Shown piece by piece: positions 36,924 to 45,814 of a stretch of DNA of 64,000 nt (its first letter is position 1; each line of letters begins with the position of its first letter). Source of the stretch: Rhizobium sp. NZLR1 (lineage in GTDB: Bacteria > Pseudomonadota > Alphaproteobacteria > Rhizobiales > Rhizobiaceae); NCBI RefSeq assembly GCF_017357385.1, contig NZ_CP071632.1, positions 191,501 to 255,500 on the forward strand, in the 5' to 3' direction. The notes under the pieces were generated by a model. The model had not been told where the DNA came from. It did no database searches and worked only from the letters and a program-made list of their open reading frames with translations. The translations under genes were made by a program, and so were the position numbers.

Positions 36924-38315
36924 ATGGCCCCCTATCAGTTCATCGAGAGAGCGACCCCTTTCAACACCAAGGGCGGTTCGACGCTGCCGATCTTTGCCGT
37001 CACCCCCGCCCATATCGAGACCGGCACGATCGATCCGATCGCGCTCGATTGGGCGCGCAGGGCGGGCTACAAGGCCGAAAGCGGGTCGGTGCTGCTGATC
37101 CCGACGGCCGAAGGCCATCTCGGCGGCGCGCTTTTTGGCCTCGGCACCAATCCATCCGAGCAGCCTTATATTACTGGCAGGCTCGCCCGGGCGCTGCCGG
37201 CCGGCGACTGGCACATCGAGACTGCACCGCTGACGGCAAATCGCCTGGCTCTCGGCTTTGGTCTCGGCAGCTACCGTTTCGACCGCTACAAGTCCGAAAA
37301 AACGCCGGCGGCGACGCTGATGATCCCCCGCGATGCCGACAGTGCCGACATCAAGCGCCAGCTCGCCGGCGTCTTTCTCGCCCGCGACCTCATCAATACC
37401 CCGACCAATGATATGGGGCCGGAACAGCTCGAGGCGGCCTTCCGCGGCCTGGCCGCACATTACAAGGCAGAGATATCGGTTATCAAAGGCGACGACCTGC
37501 TCGAGCAAAACTTCCCGCTGGTCCATACCGTCGGCCGCGCCAGCGCCGATGCACCGCGCCTTCTCGAATTGCGCTGGGGCAAAAAGGGCCATCGCAAGGT
37601 GACACTCGTCGGCAAGGGCGTCTGCTTCGATACTGGCGGTCTCGATATCAAGCCTGCCGCCTCCATGCTGCTGATGAAGAAGGATATGGGCGGCGCGGCG
37701 AATGTCATGGGGCTTGCCCTGATGATCATGGACGCCAAGCTGAAGGTCGACCTGCGTGTCATCGTCCCGGTCGTCGAAAACGCCATCTCGTCCAATGCCT
37801 TCCGCCCCGGCGACATCTACAAGAGCCGCAAGGGTCTGACCGTCCAGATCGACAATACCGATGCTGAAGGCCGTCTGATCCTAGCCGATGCGCTCGCCTA
37901 TGCCGACGAGGACGAGCCCGAGCTCTTGATCGACATGGCGACGCTGACCGGTGCTGCCCGTGTCGCCCTCGGTCCTGACCTCCCGCCCTTCTTCACCGAT
38001 GACGCCAATCTGGCGCATGATCTGACCGAAGCGAGCCTGGAAACAGACGATCCGATCTGGCGCCTGCCGCTCTATTCCGGTTACGAAAAGGATATCCGCA
38101 CCAAGTTCGCCGATCTGACCAATGCGCCGGCCGGCGGCATGGCGGGGGCGATCACCGCGGCCCTCTTCCTCAAGCGTTTCGTCGGCAAGGCGAAGAGCTG
38201 GGCGCATTTTGACATTTACGGCTGGGCGCAGTCCGAACGGCCGCATTCGCCGGGCGGTGGTGAAGCACAGGCAATCCGCGCGCTCTTCCATCATATCCGC
38301 GAGAGCCTGCGCTGA
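36924..38315 (+). CDS. Leucyl aminopeptidase family (M17) peptidase
   Basis: 463 residues, close to PepA length. Two-metal cytosolic aminopeptidase removing N-terminal residues from peptides. The catalytic C-terminal domain carries VGKGVCFDTGGLDIKPA (metal-binding Lys/Asp) and the M17 signature NTDAEGRL (about 318-325) with the catalytic Arg. The N-terminal domain (1-150) is divergent from E. coli PepA. ATG at 36924 follows GAAGGA. Association with an NlpC/P60 gene downstream suggests a role with peptidoglycan-derived peptides, by inference. Confidence 0.88.
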   Translation: MAPYQFIERATPFNTKGGSTLPIFAVTPAHIETGTIDPIALDWARRAGYKAESGSVLLIPTAEGHLGGALFGLGTNPSEQPYITGRLARALPAGDWHIETAPLTANRLALGFGLGSYRFDRYKSEKTPAATLMIPRDADSADIKRQLAGVFLARDLINTPTNDMGPEQLEAAFRGLAAHYKAEISVIKGDDLLEQNFPLVHTVGRASADAPRLLELRWGKKGHRKVTLVGKGVCFDTGGLDIKPAASMLLMKKDMGGAANVMGLALMIMDAKLKVDLRVIVPVVENAISSNAFRPGDIYKSRKGLTVQIDNTDAEGRLILADALAYADEDEPELLIDMATLTGAARVALGPDLPPFFTDDANLAHDLTEASLETDDPIWRLPLYSGYEKDIRTKFADLTNAPAGGMAGAITAALFLKRFVGKAKSWAHFDIYGWAQSERPHSPGGGEAQAIRALFHHIRESLR

Positions 38316-38490
38316 CGCCATGGCAAGCTGGAGTGGAGGCGCATCGCGTGACCCTGTTCATGCGCTGCACGTCGCTGCCGATCGTTAAAATTTTATTCAC
38401 CGTGCCGGGCGGCAATTCCTGCCGCCTCTTGCATGTCGATGCCAACTGCCGGAAAATGAAACGTTAGCGTAACGATCTTCCGGAGGGGCC

Positions 38491-38841
38491 GTGCCGATCG
38501 AATTGACCGCCTCGCAGGCGCTGGGGCTCTGGCATGGCGTGGCGCTCGATCAGGTCCGTCACGATGACCGCGATTTGACGTTGCGCCAGATGGCGATCCT
38601 GCTGCATATTTATCTGGTGCCGCCGCCGCATACGGTGCGTGGGCTTGCCGCCACCCTTGACGTCACCAAGCCGGTCATCACCCGCGCCTTGGATACGATG
38701 GGCGAAATGGGCCTGGTCGATCGTGTGCGCGACGATGCCGACCGGCGCAGCGTAATCATCAAGCGCACCGTCGGCGGCGCGCTGTACCTGGAAAAGCTTG
38801 GCGACCTCGTCCGTGATCAGGCCCGCCGGCTGCCGCTCTGA
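38491..38841 (+). CDS. MarR-like winged-helix regulator (short)
   Basis: 116 residues from a GTG with GGAGGGG 4 nt upstream. The winged-helix core is LTLRQMAILLHIYLVP ... TVRGLAATLDVTKPVITRALDTMGEMGLVDRVRDDADRRSVIIKRT, with the recognition helix at about 58-72 and the DxRS wing typical of MarR proteins. It lacks the long N- and C-terminal dimerisation helices, so it may dimerise differently. It lies between the M17 peptidase and NlpC/P60 genes and may be translated with the latter. Target unknown. Confidence 0.75.
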   Translation: MPIELTASQALGLWHGVALDQVRHDDRDLTLRQMAILLHIYLVPPPHTVRGLAATLDVTKPVITRALDTMGEMGLVDRVRDDADRRSVIIKRTVGGALYLEKLGDLVRDQARRLPL

Positions 38842-38843
38842 GA

Positions 38844-38879
38844 GGCCATCTGAATGGCCACTTGAAAGGCCACTTGAAA
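38844..38879. repeat. Triplicated 12-bp tandem repeat at NlpC/P60 ribosome site
   Basis: Three units: GGCCATCTGAAT, GGCCACTTGAAA and GGCCACTTGAAA, immediately after the MarR-like stop and leading into the AAAGGA that serves the NlpC/P60 start. Copy-number change would alter the spacing between the two genes. Confidence 0.7.
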
Positions 38880-38888
38880 GGAATGCCA

Positions 38889-39746
38889 ATGACGATGCTC
38901 GACCGCCGGCTGCATGCCTATCGGCCCGATCTCGCCGAAGCGGGGCTCGAAGGCAAGGTAGAGGCTTTGCGCTTCGTGGACGGCGCCCTGGCGCGTGTCG
39001 CCGTTCCGGTCGTCGGCCTGCGCCCCGAACCGGACCTTGCGCGTGGCATCGATACCGAACTGCTTCTTGGCGAGGACGTGACGGTGTTCGATCGCGCCGG
39101 CGGCTGGTGCTGGGTGAAAGCCGCTTCGGACGGTTACGTCGGTTATCTCTCTGCAGACGCGCTGTCGGAAGGCCGGCCGCCCCCCACCCACATCGTCACC
39201 GTCCAGCGCACCTTCCTTTATTCGGAGCCGGAATTGCGCAAGCCGCACCAGGCCATCCTGTCGATGGGAAGCCGCGTCCATGTCGCCGGCGAGGCGGAAG
39301 CGCGCGGCAATCACTATGTCGTGCTCGATGACGGAACCGCGATTTTTGCCAAGCACCTCCAGCCGATCGGCGCCCTCGCTGGCGCCGACTATGTCGAAAT
39401 CACGGCCCGTTTTCTGGAAACGCCCTACCTCTGGGGCGGACGCTCCGGCCTCGGCATCGATTGCTCCGGCCTCGTCCAGCTGGCGATGCTGATGAGCGGC
39501 CGAGATGCGCCGCGCGATACCGACATGCAGGCGGCCGGCCTCGGCCAGCCGATCGACCGCGCCGAAATCCGCCGCGGCGACCTGGTCTTCTGGAAGGGCC
39601 ATGTCGCCGTCTTCGAGGATCCGGAAACCATCCTCCACGCCAACGGCCACAGCATGACGGTGGCGCGCGAGAATTTCGAGGCCGCCGTAAAGCGTATCGG
39701 TTGGCTTTACGAGCAGCCAACCGGCTACCGCCGCCCGACCGGCTGA
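38889..39746 (+). CDS. NlpC/P60-family cell wall hydrolase with SH3-like domain
   Basis: 285 residues. An N-terminal SH3-type region (about 50-155, LLLGEDVTVFDRAGGWCWVKAASDGYVGYL) precedes the C40 cysteine peptidase domain: YLWGGRSGLGIDCSG gives the catalytic Cys (about 192), GDLVFWKGHVAVF the His (about 238) and HANGH the third residue (about 250). Related enzymes cleave gamma-D-Glu-diaminopimelate bonds of murein peptides. No signal peptide is visible, fitting a cytoplasmic murein-peptide recycling role. The ATG at 38889 lies 7 nt after AAAGGA; ATGs at 38862 and 38883 are less well placed. Its stop directly abuts the convergent amidase stop. Confidence 0.87.
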   Translation: MTMLDRRLHAYRPDLAEAGLEGKVEALRFVDGALARVAVPVVGLRPEPDLARGIDTELLLGEDVTVFDRAGGWCWVKAASDGYVGYLSADALSEGRPPPTHIVTVQRTFLYSEPELRKPHQAILSMGSRVHVAGEAEARGNHYVVLDDGTAIFAKHLQPIGALAGADYVEITARFLETPYLWGGRSGLGIDCSGLVQLAMLMSGRDAPRDTDMQAAGLGQPIDRAEIRRGDLVFWKGHVAVFEDPETILHANGHSMTVARENFEAAVKRIGWLYEQPTGYRRPTG

Positions 39747-41138
39747 TCAGCGGATCGGTCGCCGCGGCCAGGCGCTCACCCCGCCCGCCCAATCCTCGAA
39801 GGTTTTCGACAGCCGAAGCACCCGCATGTCGTCAAAACGCGGCCCGACGATCTGCAGCCCGATCGGCATGCCCGACCGGGAGAAACCGCAATTGATCGAG
39901 GCGGCCGGCTGCTCCGACATGTTCCAGGGCACCGTAAAACCGATATGCTCGAAGGGCAGGGCCGGATCGTTGGTCGGCGATGCCCATTCGGCCGGGTAGG
40001 AGATGATCGGATTGGTCGGCGAAAGCACGGCGTCGACCTCGCTGAACAGCCGTCCGCAGTTCTTGCGCATCTCGATCGTCTGGTTGAAACCCTTGACCGC
40101 ATCGACGCCTGCGATATCGGCACCGCCCTTCGCCCAATCCCTTATATAGGGCAGGATGCCGTTGCGTCGCTCTTCGTCGAGCTCCGCAATATCGCCCCAG
40201 AAGCGGGAGCGCCAGAAATCGTCGAGCCCATCGAGCATCGCGCGTGTCAGCACCGGTTGGGCGGCGATGATGGTCGCGCCGGCATCCTCGAAGTGCCGCG
40301 CCGCCGCTTCGACCGCGGCCTTGATCTCGTCGTCCACTGCAAGCCCGCAGCCGGCATCGAGCATCAGCCCGATCCTCATGCCAGACACGTCAAGGTCGAG
40401 ATCCATCCAGTTGAAATCGTTCGGCGGCAGGCTGGTTCCGTCGCGCCAGTCCGGCTTCGACAGCGTCGCCATCGAGGAGGCCACGTCCTCGACCGTGCGC
40501 GCCATCGGCCCGGCGCAGCGCCCGACATAATAGGGGTCGACCGGGATGCGCCCATGGCTCGGCTTGAAGCCGAAAATGCCGGTCCAGCCGGCGGGAAGGC
40601 GCACTGAGCCACCAATATCCGTGCCGATATGCAGCGGTCCGTATCCGGCCGCCGCGGCCGCGGCCGCCCCGGCACTCGATCCGCCGGGATTTTGCGTCGT
40701 ATTCCAGGGGTTGCGGCTGAGAGGATGAAAGCTCGAAAGGCCGGAGGAAAGCATGCCGTAATCGGGGCAGGTGGTCTTGGCGAAGATCACCGCGCCGTCT
40801 TCCCGAAGCCGCGCGGCGGCGGGCGCATCGGCATCAGCCGGTTTGAGTTCCACTGCTTTCGTGCCGAGCGGCACCGGCTGGCCTTTCGTGGCGATCAGTT
40901 CCTTCAACGTCACCGGGATGCCGTCGAGGACTCCCAGCGTTTCGCCCTTCGCCCAGCGCTCCGTCGAGGCCTTCGCCAGCGCGCGCGCTGCTTCCGGGTC
41001 GTAGAGGTAGAGTGCTGAAATCGAAGGCTCCCAGGCCGCGATATGATCTTCGAGTGCGAGCCAGTATTCGAGGGGTGAGAGGCTTTTATCGGCGAAGTGC
41101 TGCCTGAGTTCGCGGATGGTGAGGTCGGTTTCGGTCAT
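39747..41138 (-). CDS. Amidase signature-family hydrolase
   Basis: 463 residues. The Ser-cisSer-Lys triad of the family is present: Lys about 79 (PVTLKEL), cis-Ser about 154 (PGGSSAGAAA) and nucleophile Ser about 178 (TDIGGSVRLPA). It hydrolyses amide bonds; substrate cannot be deduced. It is not GatA by context. It is the last gene of a minus-strand unit with an ABC importer (LysR, binding protein, two permeases), which suggests it processes an imported amide or peptide. Its stop begins the base after the NlpC/P60 stop on the other strand. Confidence 0.88.
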   Translation of the reverse strand: MTETDLTIRELRQHFADKSLSPLEYWLALEDHIAAWEPSISALYLYDPEAARALAKASTERWAKGETLGVLDGIPVTLKELIATKGQPVPLGTKAVELKPADADAPAAARLREDGAVIFAKTTCPDYGMLSSGLSSFHPLSRNPWNTTQNPGGSSAGAAAAAAAGYGPLHIGTDIGGSVRLPAGWTGIFGFKPSHGRIPVDPYYVGRCAGPMARTVEDVASSMATLSKPDWRDGTSLPPNDFNWMDLDLDVSGMRIGLMLDAGCGLAVDDEIKAAVEAAARHFEDAGATIIAAQPVLTRAMLDGLDDFWRSRFWGDIAELDEERRNGILPYIRDWAKGGADIAGVDAVKGFNQTIEMRKNCGRLFSEVDAVLSPTNPIISYPAEWASPTNDPALPFEHIGFTVPWNMSEQPAASINCGFSRSGMPIGLQIVGPRFDDMRVLRLSKTFEDWAGGVSAWPRRPIR

Positions 41139-41174
41139 GGCATGGTCTTTCGGGCGTTTCGTCTCGGAAGAACA

Positions 41175-42035
41175 TCAGCGGCTCGCCTCGCGCGGGTCGA
41201 GAAGATCGCGCAACCCGTCGCCGAGCATGTTGAAGCCGAAGACGGTAAGCGCGATGGCAAGGCCGGGCAGGATCGCCAGCCAGGGAGCCAACGCCAGATA
41301 GGTTTGTGCATCGGCGAGCATCCGGCCCCAGGTCGGCGCCGGCGGCGCCATTCCGAGCCCGAGGAAGCTGAGGCCCGCCTCGGTGAGGATCGCCAGCCCG
41401 AGCTGGATTGCGCCGTGCACGATGATCTGGCTCGCTATATTCGGCAGCACATGACGGAGAGAAATCGTCAGGCGCGTATTGCCGATCGCGCGCGCCGCCG
41501 TCACATAATCCCGGCTCCATGCCTGTAGCGAGGTGGCAAGCGTCACGCGTGCAAAGACCGGAATCATGAAGACCGCGATCGCGGTAATCGCGGTGAAACG
41601 GCCAGGCCCGAGAAAGGCGCCAAGCACCATGGCGGACAGGATCGGCGGCAACGCGAAGATGACGTCGCAGATGCGCATCAGCAGCGCTTCGAAAGGGCCG
41701 CGGATGGCCGCCGCCGAAATGCCGGCGATCGAGCCGATCGTTCCGCCGATCGCAACCGCGGTGATGGCGATCGACAGCGAATTCCAGCAGCCCGCCATCA
41801 GCATGGAAAGCACGTCGCGGCCGAACTGATCCGTGCCGAGCACGCCGAAGGCAAGAGGCGGCTGCAGTTTGTGAATGATTTGCATCCTCGCTGGCGGCAG
41901 CGGTGTCCAGACGAGCGACAGCAGTGCAACGGCCATCAGCAGACCGATGATCGCCGCTCCCGAGATCAGGTTCATTCGCCGGCTAAGTATAAAGGCTCGG
42001 CCGCGGCTGGCGACGGCAGGAACAGCAGGAGCCAT
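41175..42035 (-). CDS. Peptide-type ABC transporter permease (DppC-like)
   Basis: 286 residues, about six membrane helices. The first helix (about 21-43) follows a basic N-terminus; GTDQFGRDVLSMLMAGCWNSL is the DppC-type extracytoplasmic entry to helix 2. The EAA loop TAARAIGNTRLTISLRHVLPN is at about 190-210, and FLGLGMAPPAPTWGRML is the conserved C-terminal segment. Start 3 nt after the partner permease stop. No ATP-binding subunit gene is in the operon. Confidence 0.9.
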   Translation of the reverse strand: MAPAVPAVASRGRAFILSRRMNLISGAAIIGLLMAVALLSLVWTPLPPARMQIIHKLQPPLAFGVLGTDQFGRDVLSMLMAGCWNSLSIAITAVAIGGTIGSIAGISAAAIRGPFEALLMRICDVIFALPPILSAMVLGAFLGPGRFTAITAIAVFMIPVFARVTLATSLQAWSRDYVTAARAIGNTRLTISLRHVLPNIASQIIVHGAIQLGLAILTEAGLSFLGLGMAPPAPTWGRMLADAQTYLALAPWLAILPGLAIALTVFGFNMLGDGLRDLLDPREASR

Positions 42036-42038
42036 GCT

Positions 42039-42986
42039 TCATGCCGCCTTTCTCATCCTGGGATCGATCGCCAGATAGGAGAGGTCGACGATGAAATTCA
42101 TCACGATGACGAGGGCTGCGAAGAACAGCACGACATCCTGCATCACGATGATGTCGCGCTGGGAGAGCGCCTGAAGCGCGAGCCGCCCGAGTCCGGGCAG
42201 GTTAAAGACGTTTTCCACCAGCACCGCGCCGGCGATGAGAAAGGTAAACTGCAGCCCGATCATGGTCAGGATCGGGATCAGCGCATTCGGCACGATATGC
42301 CGCCACAGCACGGCGCTGCGTGAAAGCCCTTTGGCCACCGCGGTGCGGGCAAAATCCTCGTGCATCGTGTCGAGCACCGCTGAACGCGCCACCCGCGTCA
42401 ACACGCCGGCCTGCGGCATAGCCAGTGCGACGGCCGGCATCACCAGAGCCTGGAGCGCCGGTAGAACGCCGGCGCTCCAGCCCGGGAAGCCGCCCGCCGG
42501 CATCAGCCCGAGCATCGTCGAAAACAGGATGATCAGCAGCAGCGCCACCCAGAAGGCGGGCACGGCGATGCTGATCTGCGAAAACAGCGTTGCGATGATG
42601 TCGAAGATGCCGCCGCGGCGCGAGGCGGCCAGCACGCCAAGCGGCACGGCGATCATCACCGAAAGCACGACCGCCATCAGCGCCAGCGGCAGCGTCACCG
42701 CCAGTCGCTCGACGATCAGCCCCGCCACCGGAACGCCGTAGGTGTAGGATTGACCGAGATTGCCTGACACTACACCGGCAAGCCATTGCCCGTAACGCAG
42801 GATGAGCGGCTGGTCGAGGCCGAGATCATGGTGCAGCGCCGCCAGCGTCTCCGGGCTTGCAGAGGTGCCGAGCATGATCGAGGCGGGATCGCCGGGAAGC
42901 AGGTCCATGACGGCGAAGATCAGCAGTGAGACGATCAGAAGCGTAACGAGGAGACCGCTGAGACGGCGGGCGAGGAGCGCGATCAT
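42039..42986 (-). CDS. Peptide-type ABC transporter permease (DppB-like)
   Basis: 315 residues, DppB/OppB type. The N-terminus MIALLARRLSGLLVTLLIVS is the canonical first helix, LLPGDPASIMLG follows, and the EAA loop AVAKGLSRSAVLWRHIVPNA is at about 215-235. The ATG at 42986 is chosen over frame extensions up to 43151, which lack family similarity. It pairs with the DppC-like protein; both would be served by the binding protein encoded upstream. Confidence 0.9.
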   Translation of the reverse strand: MIALLARRLSGLLVTLLIVSLLIFAVMDLLPGDPASIMLGTSASPETLAALHHDLGLDQPLILRYGQWLAGVVSGNLGQSYTYGVPVAGLIVERLAVTLPLALMAVVLSVMIAVPLGVLAASRRGGIFDIIATLFSQISIAVPAFWVALLLIILFSTMLGLMPAGGFPGWSAGVLPALQALVMPAVALAMPQAGVLTRVARSAVLDTMHEDFARTAVAKGLSRSAVLWRHIVPNALIPILTMIGLQFTFLIAGAVLVENVFNLPGLGRLALQALSQRDIIVMQDVVLFFAALVIVMNFIVDLSYLAIDPRMRKAA

Positions 42987-43168
42987 GTGGGCCACGCTGC
43001 CGGGGTGGCACGGCGGCTCCCCGCGCCATCCGCCAGCGAAATTAAACAATGTCGTCCCGGGCTGAATGGACTTAGTGAGGCAGGGGCAGGGCTGCGCGCT
43101 ATATCGGCCAAAAGCATGTCGGATCTCCCCAAAGCCGGCGCAACCACCCACCTAACAAACCTACCGCC

Positions 43169-44701
43169 TCACTCTTTCCAGGAAACCCCAGACAACACGT
43201 TGGAAGGGATCGGTTCGTTTTCCCACAGCCCCTTCAACTTCTTGTCCCAGACGCCGAGCTTCGGCATGACGAAGAGGTAGAGCGCCGGCACGTCCTCGGC
43301 GAGGATCTTCTGTGCTTCGCCATAGATCGCACTCTGCGCGGCGGGATCGGCCGTCTCCTGGACCTTCTGCATCAGCGCGTTGAAGGCTGGGTTCTTGTAA
43401 TTGAAATAATAGGGATCGCGCCCGTAGATGTCGATGTCGAGCGGCTCGGCATGGGCGACGATTGTCATGTCGAAGTTGCGGTCCTTCATGATGTCCTGGA
43501 CCCATTTCGCTGGAAACTCGGTCGGCTCGATAGTCATCGTCACGCCAATTTCGGCAAACATCGCCTGCATCACCTCAGCGCTGCGCGGCGCATAAGCCAT
43601 CTGCGGCGATTTGATCGTGAAGCTGAAGCCGTTGGGATAGCCGGCTTCGGCAAGCAGCGCCTTTGCCTTCTCGACGTCATAGGGGAGCACGCCTGTCATG
43701 TCCTGATAGCCCGGATCGTTCGGCGTGTAGTGGCTGCCGATCGGCGTGCCGAGGCCGGACCACGCGCCGTCGATCACCGTCTTGCGGTCGATTGCCATCA
43801 TCAGCGCCTGGCGCACGCGCTTGTCGTCGAACGGCTTCTTGGCATTGTTCATACCGGCGACGACTTTGAGTTCGGTATTGCCGATGCTGGTGACCACCCT
43901 CGCATCGCCGTCGAAGGAAGTCATCAGCTCGGGTGCGGCAAATTCCGGAAAGGCATCGAGATCGCCGGATTTCAGCGCCGCCGCCTGCGCCTGCGGATCG
44001 GCAATGAAGCGGAAAGTCACCTTGTCGAGCTTGGCGGCCGCATCCTTGTCCCAGTAATCGGCATTCTTTTCCAGTTCGACCTTGTCGCCCTTCGCCCAGC
44101 TGGCGAATTTGAAGGGGCCGGTGCCCACCGGCGTCGTCTTGTCGTCGGCCGCCGTCTTGGGCGCGACCATCACCGATGCCGGCCAGCCGAGCCAGTAGAT
44201 CAGGCTGCCGGTCGGCGCTGAGAGATGCAGCACCAGGGTTTCGGCATCGGGCGTATCGATCGAGGCGATCGAGGCGAAGAAGCGCTTCTGCGGATTGACC
44301 GAATCCGCGCCGCGGGCGCGGTCGAGCGAGAACTTGGCGCTAGCGGCATCGAAGGCCTCGCCGTTATGGAATTTGACGCCGGCCTGCAGCTTGAACGTAT
44401 AGGTGAGGCCATCGGCGGAGACCTTCCAGTTCTTTGCCAGCTGCGGCTGGATCTTGCCGGCCTGATCGATCGTCACCAGGCCCTCGAACACGTTCTGCCA
44501 GGTCACCTGGCCGATCGCCACCGGTGCTGCGATCGTCGGATCGAGGCCGGTCGGCTCGACGCTCATTCCGAGAGTGAGGGTGGTCTTTGCCGCTTCCGCC
44601 GGCGTCATCGCCGTCATCACGAGGCCGGCCGAAACGACGGCACCGAGGGAAAGCCGTCGGACGAAACGCGCTGACGGCGCAAAGGAAAGCTCGATCATCA
44701 T
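43169..44701 (-). CDS. Peptide-type ABC transporter substrate-binding protein (family 5)
   Basis: 510 residues. A signal peptide (about 1-37, SLGAVVSAGLVMTAMTPAEA) leads to a family 5 solute-binding fold with the family signature AKNWKVSADGLTYTFKLQ and GVKFHNGEAFDAASAKFSLDRA. Two ATGs (44701 and 44698) follow AAGGGA; either may be used. The cargo could be di- or oligopeptides, glutathione-like peptides or other amides. About 180 bp separate it from the permeases. Upstream lie two inverted repeats and the LysR gene. Confidence 0.9.
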   Translation of the reverse strand: MMIELSFAPSARFVRRLSLGAVVSAGLVMTAMTPAEAAKTTLTLGMSVEPTGLDPTIAAPVAIGQVTWQNVFEGLVTIDQAGKIQPQLAKNWKVSADGLTYTFKLQAGVKFHNGEAFDAASAKFSLDRARGADSVNPQKRFFASIASIDTPDAETLVLHLSAPTGSLIYWLGWPASVMVAPKTAADDKTTPVGTGPFKFASWAKGDKVELEKNADYWDKDAAAKLDKVTFRFIADPQAQAAALKSGDLDAFPEFAAPELMTSFDGDARVVTSIGNTELKVVAGMNNAKKPFDDKRVRQALMMAIDRKTVIDGAWSGLGTPIGSHYTPNDPGYQDMTGVLPYDVEKAKALLAEAGYPNGFSFTIKSPQMAYAPRSAEVMQAMFAEIGVTMTIEPTEFPAKWVQDIMKDRNFDMTIVAHAEPLDIDIYGRDPYYFNYKNPAFNALMQKVQETADPAAQSAIYGEAQKILAEDVPALYLFVMPKLGVWDKKLKGLWENEPIPSNVLSGVSWKE

Positions 44702-44768
44702 GTTCCCTTGTCTGGCCACGCTCAGTTGGCGGAGGCCCCTTTTGCGAAAAGAGTGACACTATCCAGGT

Positions 44769-44818
44769 GCACACACAATGACGATTTTGTGTGCTCAGTG
44801 TAGCCGAAAAAGCTACAC
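44769..44818. promoter_or_regulatory. Two adjacent inverted repeats between LysR and binding-protein genes
   Basis: Repeat 1: GCACACA (44769-44775) and TGTGTGC (44788-44794). Repeat 2: GTGTAGC (44798-44804) and GCTACAC (44812-44818). Both lie within 120 bp upstream of the binding-protein start. They may be LysR-type operators; repeat 2 could alternatively be a terminator of the LysR gene, but no T-run follows. Confidence 0.5.
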
Positions 44819-44850
44819 AGCAAATCGGCCGTCAAGGCAAGCCGGAAGCG

Positions 44851-45771
44851 TCAGGCTTTTGCCTCGGCTCGGCGGTTCGTTTGCTCGCGCATGAACCTCT
44901 CGATGAAGTCGAGCAGCTTCGTCGCGGCGAAAGACAGCTGCCGGTCGGGCGCGACGCAGAGATCGACATGGGTGCGGATGCCGGTCTTGCCGGAAAGCGG
45001 AATGGCCAGAAGCTGGCCCGCTTCGATCTCACGGCGGACGGCAAGTGCTGGCAACAGCGTGGCTGCGGCCCCGCTGAGCACCAGTTCCTTCAACATTTCG
45101 AGCGAGCTGGTGACGAAGACCGGATCGAGGCTCAACCCCTCCTTCTCGAACAGCGTGTCGAAGGCCTGGCGGAAGCCGAAGGATTGATCCGGCAGTGCCA
45201 ACGCGTAGTCGGCGAGCGTCCTCAGCGGGATTTCGGCATGCGCGGCCGCCGGATGCTGCGGCGTGGCGATGAGATCATAGGCGATCTCGGAGCGCAGCCG
45301 CACTTTGGTGCCGGACAGGATCGGCGCAAAAAGCGTCACCGCGATATCCGCCTCGGCGCTGTTGACGGCATCGATCGCCTGCCGCGCGCTGGTGATCATC
45401 ACGCTAAAACGCAGCTGCGGATATTTCAGGCTGAATTCGGCCAGCGCCGGCGCCAGCAGATTGGCGACGGTCGCGCCGTTGGCATAGATGCTGACACGGC
45501 CACGCTGCAGGCCCTTCAGGTCTTCGATCAGCTGCTGCACGTGATCGAGTTCGCGCAGCGTCCGGCCAGCGCGGGCAGCAAGCAGCTCGCCGGCGGCCGT
45601 CAGCTTGACGCCGCGGGCGCTGCGTTCGACGAGCGGCGCACCGAAATGATGTTCGAGGTTCTCGATCTGCCGGCTGATCGCCGTCGGCGCGACGTTGAGG
45701 TTCTCGGCCGCCTGGCGCATAGAATTGGTCCTGACCAGCTCGTCGAAATACATCAGCGCCCGGATCTGCAT
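44851..45771 (-). CDS. LysR-family transcriptional regulator
   Basis: 306 residues, normal length. The N-terminal winged helix (about 1-60: MRQAAENLNVAPTAISRQIENLEHHFGAPLVER) is typical LysR, and the effector-binding domain (about 90-295) follows. It lies on the same strand between the S58 peptidase (43 bp upstream) and the ABC binding-protein gene, rather than divergent from its target as is usual. It probably controls the adjacent importer and amidase; the inducer is unknown. Confidence 0.9.
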   Translation of the reverse strand: MQIRALMYFDELVRTNSMRQAAENLNVAPTAISRQIENLEHHFGAPLVERSARGVKLTAAGELLAARAGRTLRELDHVQQLIEDLKGLQRGRVSIYANGATVANLLAPALAEFSLKYPQLRFSVMITSARQAIDAVNSAEADIAVTLFAPILSGTKVRLRSEIAYDLIATPQHPAAAHAEIPLRTLADYALALPDQSFGFRQAFDTLFEKEGLSLDPVFVTSSLEMLKELVLSGAAATLLPALAVRREIEAGQLLAIPLSGKTGIRTHVDLCVAPDRQLSFAATKLLDFIERFMREQTNRRAEAKA

Positions 45772-45814
45772 TCACGTCTCTCCGCCATTCTGCCCGGGTT
45801 GCGACCCTATTCAA

